Made by a program: the position numbers and the translations under genes | Origin: Russula earlei | Lineage: Eukaryota; Basidiomycota; Agaricomycetes; Russulales; Russulaceae | Length of the DNA stretch: 64,000 nt | Assembly: GCA_025769875.1 (NCBI GenBank) | Contig: JAGFNK010000181.1 | Span: 1-64,000 of the forward strand | Reading direction: 5' to 3' | In this document: piece after piece, positions 56,694 to 64,000 of the stretch | Layout of the letters: each line of letters starts with the position of its first letter | How positions within the stretch are numbered: the stretch's first letter is position 1 | The notes under the pieces: model-generated | The model's database searches: none | Told to the model about the DNA's origin: nothing | Seen by the model: the letters and a program-made list of their open reading frames with translations, nothing else

Positions 56694-58773
56694 ATGGCCG
56701 ACCTAGCTACTCCTCGGTCTCGTTCAAGCTCTGCTGCGACACCTGATATCCTCTTTGATGACCCAACAGATAGCAATACTGGTTGCACACATATCTCCGC
56801 TCTGCTGGCAGATCCTATCGAGAGTGATCCTCTGCTCAAGAAATTTCGCCGCGTTGTGACATGGAAAGCAAGGCGGACTCATGAGGCAATTCATTCCGCA
56901 AAACGGCGCAAGGTACGTTCATCCCATCCTCCTCTCTGTCTCCGACATTGACGCATATATGTGGCAGGTATCACTCCCGACATGCGGGACATGTGGGTTA
57001 ACGGCCCCCCGTCCATTTGTCTGCCTTGACTGCGCCTACTCTGGTTGCTTGAAAAACGACCATGTCATCGAGCACCTGAATGATGAAAACCACAGATTCT
57101 GTGAGTCTATTTATACCTATTATGCGTTTCATTTTCTAATTATGCAGGTGTTGATGCACAACTTGGCGTGGTTTTCTGTAAGGAGTGCCAGGACATGATT
57201 TATGACCCTACATTGGACAATCTCCAACAACAAATCGTTCTAGGAATTGAGGAGAAACAAACAAAACATAGAGGTAGGTTTACTCATTCATCTTAAGACA
57301 ATCTGCCATGTACGAATCAGACGAAAAGCGTCCACGCGAGCCTTACCAACCTTGGAAACCCGAGGAGAAGGACGTCGTCGCGCTCGACAACACTACCCCG
57401 CTCCCCTGCCAAGGCCAGCGCGGGCTGCTCAACCTAGGCCAAACGTGCTTCCTGAATGCCACCCTCCAAGCTCTTCTACACAACCCGCTCTTGCGGAATT
57501 ATTTCCTAGGGGACAAGCACAACCCAAGATGGTGCAAGAGCAAAGATGACTGCGCCTGCTGCGAGCTTGACCGTCTCTTCTCCGCCACCCATACCCCGCC
57601 ATCAGTGCCTGCTTTCGGCCCCACTGCGCTGCTCGCAACGACATGGCGCGCTGCGGGGTCCTTAGCGGGATACGCGCAGCAGGATGCACACGAATGTCTG
57701 ATTGCGCTGCTGAACGCAGCACACGCGAGCGCACGGGGGTCTACCCTCCTCAAATGTAACTGCATCGTGCACAGCACCTTTGGCGGGCTCCTCCAGAGTG
57801 ACATGCGCTGTCCACGCTGTGACAACCTCAGTGAGACCGTCGATCCTTGTCTCGACATCTCGCTTGGTCTCAGTCCCGGGCAGAACACACTTGCTGGGTG
57901 TCTCAAACGGTGCCTCACCATCAGTATTCATTGTGTTATAAGAAACTTACCGACACGGCGTTAAAAGGTTTACGCAGCCTGAGAATCTAATCGTTAAAGA
58001 TTGGGCCTGTCAGAAATGTGGTAAAGTCTCTCAGGAGGCAAACAAACGACTCTCGATCAAACGGCTTCCTCCGGTGCTCTCCATGCAGTTTAAAGTTGAT
58101 GTTCCTCTCGGCCATGTAAGGATTTCCGCTGACGCTTCCGAGGCAGCGCTTCGAACAACGTGGAACGGAGACGCACAAGATTGATACACCCGTACGCGTG
58201 CCCTTGTCAATTAATATGGCACCTTACACGACGGCAGCTGTTGAGGGAAGCGGCACGTAAGTTCCTTCACTGCTGCTAGCCGTCGCATATTTATGACCAT
58301 TTCGTGCGAGCAGCTATCCTGGTCCAGAGGCGCTGTACGACTACGAGCTATTTGCGGTGATCAACCATGAAGGTCAGATCGACAACGGGCATTACACGAG
58401 CTTTGCGCGTTTCCAGGATACAGTGCGCACCTCCTTTCATCCCCCCCCCCTTTTTTTTTTTTTTTCATCATGACACCACTACCACATCAGCCAGCTGACT
58501 TTGCCAATCTAGTGGTGCCGCTTCGATGACGACAAGGTGACACCCGCAACGCATGCTGGCGTGCTCGACGCGTCCGCGCCGATCTACATGGTGTTCTACG
58601 TCAAGCGTCGGTTGGATTACAAGCCGCACACGACCCCATCATACGTTCTTACGCGGGAGAGCGAGGCTGTGCGCGAGCGCGAGGCGTTAGCCGCCAAGGC
58701 GCGTGCGGAGCAAGAGCAGGCGCGTGAGCGGGAGCGCGAGGTCGAAGATGAACTACTCGCTATTGTTGGATGA
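56694..58773 (+). CDS. ubp8: Ubiquitin carboxyl-terminal hydrolase, Ubp8/USP22 type
   Basis: The deubiquitinase of the SAGA coactivator, which removes ubiquitin from histone H2B. 557 aa from exons 56694-56912, 56968-57100, 57148-57273, 57321-57909, 57968-58094, 58147-58256, 58314-58422 and 58513-58773. An N-terminal ZnF-UBP has CGTCG (C79, C82), CLDC (C92, C95), CLKNDH and FCKECQ. The C19 core has the Cys box GLLNLGQTCFLNATLQALLH (C202), QQDAHE, zinc pairs CPRC and CQKC, and the His box GHYTSFA (H461). The WCRFDDD motif follows, then a charged C-terminal helix (ALAAKARAEQEQARERE) not usual in yeast Ubp8. The ZnF-UBP plus C19 order and length fit Ubp8/USP22. Confidence 0.92.
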
Positions 58774-59350
58774 CGTATGTAGCCTTTTGTATGAGCTGTG
58801 GCAACCGTGTGGGTTTTCGTCTCTGCACTGTACTGTATCTACTCGTTCATTTTGAGTTAAAAGTATTGTGGGGGTGAAGAGAATTGAGTTAGTTGATAAT
58901 CATCACGTTTTTATGAATTGCATCAAGGGCATCAGACACGTCTCAGGTTTTGAAAAAAAAATCCTCATTTATGTATCGCAGCGTAACAAGCCTAGTATGA
59001 ATAGGAGGAGAAAAAGTTTGGTCACACATTGGTAGATAATTCTCCAGGGATTCAGGGTAATAGTTGCGGGCAGGTGCCCGCCTAGTTGGTTGGTCGTCGG
59101 AGGTACTACATTATTGTGAGGACTATTATGCCATTGTCCACTGACCGCCAGGATTGATGTCATCATACATTCCATATAAGGGACAGCACACTCTAATACC
59201 ACACAGATCATCTGACTGCCAATGGCTGTACATGAAACTTGAAGTCCACTTCACGAAAGAGACAGGCAGATGTGCAAAGCCATGGATGTACCATTACTGT
59301 AATCGTGGGAATGCAAGTACGTCTCACGTGAGCTGACGCGTAAACGTGGC
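58774..59350. other. Intergenic region
   Basis: Nothing conserved is seen. It probably includes the 5' end of the Sae2/CtIP-like gene, whose first exon could not be placed. Confidence 0.35.
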
Positions 59351-60961
59351 CGCGATGAGCTCGATGCTTGTCTTTCACTGATACCTCTCAGCTCCGAGTA
59401 TGTCAACATTGCAATGTGACAAGAAGTAGTTGACTGCCAACTTTGACTAGTTTCTCTCTTCGTTGCTGATTTCTCTGCAGTACCTCAGATTTGACCTCCC
59501 AACTAGCTGCCTCCCGTGCCGAACTCGTGAATCTTCAAGAGCGTTACCATGCCCTCCGTGCGGACCGTGATCGCCTAGCTCACACTTTGGAGGAGAATAT
59601 GAAAAAATGGAAGCGCTTCAAACGATGGATGTTTGCCGAGAAGGTTAACGTCCCGAGTAAAGAAAAGCATGACAAAGATCCTGGGATTACACACGGAGAA
59701 GGTTCAACTCCGGCATCGCAACAGCTGTCCATGGTGAAGATGCTAGAAACCCCAATGACGCTTATAAGTTTGTTTCTTCCTTACTCTTGAGTTCGAGTGC
59801 GGCAATCGTAACTTCTTCCAGAACCTCGCTCAACCCGAGCGCGTGTCAGATCCTCTCCAGCCAAATCTGAGGGTTTGCAGAGGAGCCCCCTTTCGCTGAA
59901 CAGGCACATCCTTAATACACCACGGTGCATTTTCACGCCGTTTTATTCTATCCTGTCTGTTATCTTACTCACCGTAGCAAAATCCGCATCTCGTCAGAAG
60001 GTTCACCTTCCACGCGTCAGCTCAGGCGCACACGCGACGAGAATGTAACTACTGTTATAGGAGAGATGTCGCAAACGCAGGAAGACTCACAAGGTTGATA
60101 TCACACGTTTATTTATAATTCATTCCTGATACTTCCTCCGTTTCACTTCCAGCTCTGACCTTTTGGCAGCCATCTACACCCTCTCAACGTGAACACGTGA
60201 GAAACTTATCGCTATCTTCGTCTCCGCCCGCCCCTCAAAGCCCCCACGTGCCCCATTCACCTTTGCCGACCAAACGTCCCCGACTCAGTGCAGAGCCTGT
60301 CCTGGAGTCTGCATCGTCGCCTTTCCATACTGTCTCTAGGTACAAACGTGCGCGTGGTAGCGACTCACCTGTACTCAATGCAAAGTATGAGATCGATCCC
60401 GCAATGAACGCCGGGGTGCCGTTTGCATTCGACGAAGTCGTGCGTGGGCGGCGCCATCGGCGTGGACTGAATGCCGGCGAGTGCGAAGAATGCAGTGGGG
60501 TAGGTACATACTACTTGTTGCAATACTCTCGCCTCATCACTGTCGTCGCGTTGCTGCTGGTACATTCACTCATGGCGTTGCAGTGGTATGCCGCAGTGGG
60601 ACCCCTTCCCCCGCGACTCGAAGCACCGCACTGGAGCTCGCCTTCACGTCCGTCCTCACACATCGTTGTCGCGTCCGATCCGGAGTGCCATAGAGATGCG
60701 GGGGGGAGAACTGGAGCTCGGAAGGAGACAGATACGGGGTCCTATGCCGCCGCAGAGAGTGCACACCGGCAGGCGGTGTCGCGGCATCGTGCGCAGTGGG
60801 AACGCGCCCCAACGCCTCCGGGATACTGGGACATCTGGTTTCCGGACACGCAGGCTGTGGAGAAGATTAACGAACAGGCGGCAGAAATACACCGACGGAA
60901 GAGGGCAGCCGTCGCGAGGGAGGCAAAAGAGGCGAATGGACGTTATCACCGACGAGCCTGA
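59351..60961 (+). CDS. Sae2/CtIP/Ctp1-like DNA endonuclease activator
   Basis: The C terminus has the hallmarks of the Sae2/Ctp1/CtIP family, which activates Mre11-Rad50 for double-strand-break end resection. These are a CxxC pair (ECEECS), WYAAVGPLPPR, a RHR motif (VSRHRAQWERAPTPPGYW), DIWFPDTQ and a charged end (NEQAAEIHRRKR). The N-terminal part has a coiled coil (ELVNLQERYHALRADRDRLA) as expected for the tetramerisation region. Supported exons: up to 59397, 59481-59767, 59822-59924, 59978-60093, 60153-60499, 60584-60961; phases agree. The start codon is not found: an in-frame TAA lies upstream of 59315, with no ATG between, so a further 5' exon is needed. Confidence 0.8.
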
Positions 60962-61079
60962 AAAATTTTATATTCACGACTATTAGAATAGTACAGGTGG
61001 GAAGCGGCACGGGTCTGGTGAGTGGTCGGGTTGGGGTTACATGTATGTACTTGCTAGCAAGGTCAAGTCGTTGCACGCC

Positions 61080-62208
61080 ATGTCACCGATGCTGGGCTTT
61101 GAACAATTCATCGGACTGGCAATCTTTGTGATTTATTTTCTCTCCATATTCTTCCTTTTCCTTCTCATCGTACAAAGCATCTCAGAACGGCGTCGGGCCT
61201 TAGGCAGCGTTTCATGGTCTCATATCGGTTTGGCCCTCGCCTCTTTTGCACACACATGGTACTGTGGGTAACGATCCGTCTCCAGATGTAGAGGCTCGCT
61301 GAGAACTCCTGGTGAAAGATATGCTTTCTTTTATGCAGTGGAGCTTCGTGGAATACGAGCGGAATGCACTCGGCGGCAGCACTGAGCCTACATTGGTTCG
61401 AGTGGCGAACTGGCTGGCGAACACGGCTCTTTTTGAGCAAGCATGGACCACCGTGTGCAATGGGCCTCTAAAGTGGTGGTGGAGCGAGCAATTGTGTCTG
61501 TTCACCGTCGGATTTTGGACGGTATTCCTGTCGACCAAGGGTGCGTGCACGTCATATTTGCCGATAATTATGCCCTACTCTTATCGTTTCCTGGGCGATC
61601 TAGGCCGGGAGTTCCAGGTCAGACATTTGTGGGCGTACATGGTCCTCGGACAACTCGTGGCCATCTCAGTGGGGATGAACCTGTTCTTCTTTGCGCTTCC
61701 TCCCACTGCACGCGCTGCCGTTTTTTCAACGAGGGAGAGGACCGTTCCGCCGCTTCTGTGGCTGAGCGTGCTCGCTTCGCTCGCGACGGTGTTATTGGTA
61801 CCTCACTCTCTCCGGCACGACTACTTCCTATCGAACCTGCTCGTTATGCACGCGCTGCTGGTCATCCCTCTCCTTCCGATTAATGTGGGGCGCACTGGCC
61901 GCCTGCACATTCGCACGCGAACGCTGTACCAGCTGGTCACGCTCCTAGCCGTCACCGCGCGCCTAGGCACGACAATGGGGATAGTGGGTGGACCAGGGAT
62001 GGTATGGGCCGTGCTAAAGTCACATCCGGCACAGGCCTCGATTGGTTGGGACGTCCTGTGGACGACGATCTCATTCTTGATGTGGGTCAGGCCGGGCACG
62101 AGCACCGTACGTCGTCAGCTGACGGTCACGGTCACGTTGGCGTTGGCGAGCGTGTTTGGGTCAATCGGGACATCGGCCCCCTTATATTTCTGGTTTGTTG
62201 ACACTTGA
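61080..62208 (+). CDS. Polytopic membrane protein of unknown function
   Basis: 336 aa from exons 61080-61263, 61319-61540 and 61604-62208. The second intron has no stop in its frame, so it can be missed; removing it restores FLSTKGREFQVRHLWAYMVLG, which matches a pattern I recall from agaricomycete hypothetical proteins. Eight or nine hydrophobic segments are seen, the first at about residues 10-32. Between TM2 and TM3 lies a conserved-looking WLANTALFEQAW and KWWWSEQLCLFTVGFW. No signal peptide or known catalytic motif is visible. The start at 61080 is chosen over 61041 because the latter adds a basic stretch unlike the rest. Confidence 0.75.
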
Positions 62209-62298
62209 CAAGCCGCAAATAAATAATAAATGAAATCAATTTCGTGTGTTTGTGACTCTTTGACTGCCCTTGGCCCTTGACCTCGACCTCGACCAGAG

Positions 62299-64000
62299 AT
62301 GTCGTCCAATGTCCCCATCAATCAGCCCTCAGATATCACTGCACCCACTCCCCAGAACACCCCCCTCACTCACGCTCCCATATCTGCTGGTCTCTCTCGT
62401 CCAACCGTGCCAGATATCTCTGAGGATGCAGAGCCCGTAGAGGAGACCACCAACGTTCACGATGCCGTCTTTGGTCTCGTGCAGGGAAGGCTTGCCGGCC
62501 TCCTGGGTAAGAGCTCCGGCTACATCGAGAGCCTATCAGATGGTGCAAAAAAAACCATCGAGGCCCTCAAAGGTGTCCAAGTAAAACAGAATGAATTGCA
62601 GAACCAGTACAAGCGCGAGTGTCTTGAGCTCGAAAAGAAGGCGAGTCACGCGCTGTCCCATCCTCCCCCATTTTTACGTCCTTTCATCGCTTCCTGGTCC
62701 TTTTACCCCTACCGTCCGATCGTCGTGCACATGGGCCCGAACCATGTCTTGTTTCCGTTATGAACCTTGGGACCGCACTTGTCCTTCGCGTTAGATCCGA
62801 AATCGGGAAACATAGACGTACTCCGTGGAGAATGTCTTCCTGTAACATTGCCTTGCCTTGTATTAACACTCCACCTTCCCGCCTGTGCATGGCAAATCTC
62901 GTTAATCTTTTACTGACTTGCCTGCGCCTCGAACCCCACAGTATCTCGAACTCACCAAACCCCTCTATACCCGCCGACGGGCTCTCATCCATGCCACCGC
63001 TGAACCTACGGCAGAAGAACTCGAGGCAGGTGCTGCTCAGTCTGCCAAGGATGATGCGGATGAGAATCCGCTGGCTGTGCCTTCGTCGACCGTCGCCGTT
63101 GCTGTACCTGAGTTCTGGCTCACGGCGCTGAGGAATCACGTCGGTCTATCAGAACTGATTACCGATCGTGATGCTGGTGCACTCAAATACCTCATCGACC
63201 TGCGTATCGAGTACCTTCCCTCAAGTGAACCCAAGCCAGGATTCAAGCTTATCTTCGAATTTTCGCCAAACGAATATTTCGAGAATGAAGTGCTGGAGAA
63301 GACGTACGTGTACCGTGAGGAAGTTGGATATTCGGGCGATTTCGTGTATGATCGCGCTATTGGGACGGAGATAAGGTGGAAGGATGAGAAGGATTTGACA
63401 AAGGAGTTTGAGATCAAGAAACAACGAAACAAAAGTGGGTGATGTTTATGACTTTTGGCTGTTTTTCTGATGCTAGATTTGCTAGATACAAATCGCACGC
63501 GACTAGTACGAAAAGCTCATCCAACAGAATCCTTTTTCAACTTTTTCTCGCCGCCCGTTGCCCCGAGCGAAGAGGCGATCGAAACCGGCGAGATAGGAGA
63601 AGATGAGCTTGACGATCTGGAAGAGAAGTTGGAGATTGATTATCAAATCGGTGAGGACATCAAGGAGAAAGTGTGTTATATTCTGCCTTATCAGTCTCTC
63701 TCCTTGACCCTTCTGTGTTCTTCTGCAGATCATACCGCGTGCCATCGACTATTTTACCGGCAAGGCCCTCGAGTACGACATGCTTTCTGAAGACGAGGAC
63801 GATTACGAAGATGAAGATGAGGAAAACGACGACGTCGACGATCTTGATGTGGTACGTCACTGCCTGAAGTTTCTTTTCTTTGCTCATTAAAGTCGATTAG
63901 GATTCGGATGAGGACGACTTACCGCCGCCGCGGCGCGGCGCCGCTCGTGGAGGGAGTAGAGGGGGGCGCGGTGGCCCACCGGCAAATGTGAACCCAGAGG
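62299..64000 (+). CDS. nap1: Nucleosome assembly protein NAP1, 3' end beyond window
   Basis: A histone chaperone that carries H2A-H2B and helps nucleosome assembly. Exons: 62299-62640, 62942-63434, 63486-63670, 63729-63851, 63901 to beyond 64000. The NAP domain shows YLELTKPLYTRRRALI, PEFWLTALRNHVGLSELI, GFKLIFEFSPNEYFEN, KKQRN, TRLVRKAHPTESFFNFFSPP, and then AIDYFTGKALEYD. A long acidic tail (DEDDYEDEDEENDD) and an RGG-rich end follow. The first intron is 301 nt and has a GC donor (AA|GCGAGT); the others are 50-60 nt with GT donors. The start MSSNVPINQ is the first ATG of the open frame. Confidence 0.93.

Noticed and set aside
56694..62208. A genome-maintenance gene cluster (Ubp8, CtIP-like, membrane protein, NAP1)
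   Set aside because: The genes are co-oriented but separately promoted with no shared regulatory sign; chance proximity is enough.

Overview
This window is nuclear DNA of a filamentous basidiomycete, most likely a mushroom-forming agaricomycete. The genes are split by many short (about 50-70 nt) GT-AG introns. The mobile elements (chromodomain Ty3/gypsy, Plavaka-like, hAT with Myb/SANT-like neighbours) are those typical of Agaricomycetes. Gene-rich DNA has normal CpG content, while older repeat blocks have almost none. Gene models were built by hand from conserved motifs, splice signals and reading phase.

Layout. 1-8540: two broken Ty3/gypsy retroelements, one (+ strand) inserted into the integrase of the other (- strand). 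8541-10860: CpG-poor decayed DNA. 11650-15481: a divergent pair of GPR1/FUN34/YaaH acetate-transporter paralogues. 16647-17819: a peroxisomal-type enoyl-CoA hydratase/isomerase with a one-base frameshift. 19782-22005: CaMK-type kinase. 24254-26015: aldehyde dehydrogenase. 26374-28418: Mrh4-like mitochondrial DEAD-box helicase. 28628-28707: tRNA-Gly(GCC). 28785-33050: a long CpG-void block. 34067-35693: HMG-box transcription factor. 39122-42745: Rtt107-like BRCT protein with two frameshifts. 43170-54482: a decayed Myb/SANT-like gene split by nested transposons. 56694-58773: Ubp8-type SAGA deubiquitinase. 59351-60961: Sae2/CtIP/Ctp1-like protein. 61080-62208: polytopic membrane protein. 62299-64000: NAP1, cut by the window edge.

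The most interesting structure lies between 43 and 54.5 kb. The two halves of one Myb/SANT-like gene are 10.3 kb apart. The break falls inside an intron and carries hAT-like terminal inverted repeats with a 7/8 matched 8-bp target duplication. Inside this hAT element sit a 7.1-kb Plavaka-like element, a solo LTR whose sibling is the LTR at 7953-8540, and a tRNA-like (possibly SINE) unit. CpG content gives an independent order of events: the host gene and hAT are CpG-depleted (old), while the Plavaka element is CpG-rich (young).

The metabolic genes (acetate transport, beta-oxidation isomerase, ALDH) and the genome-maintenance genes (Rtt107, CtIP, Ubp8, NAP1) look like ordinary neighbours rather than a pathway cluster. 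I see no convincing new defence or biosynthetic system. The novel content is in transposon architecture, CpG decay, regulatory repeats in an LTR and unusual splice structures.
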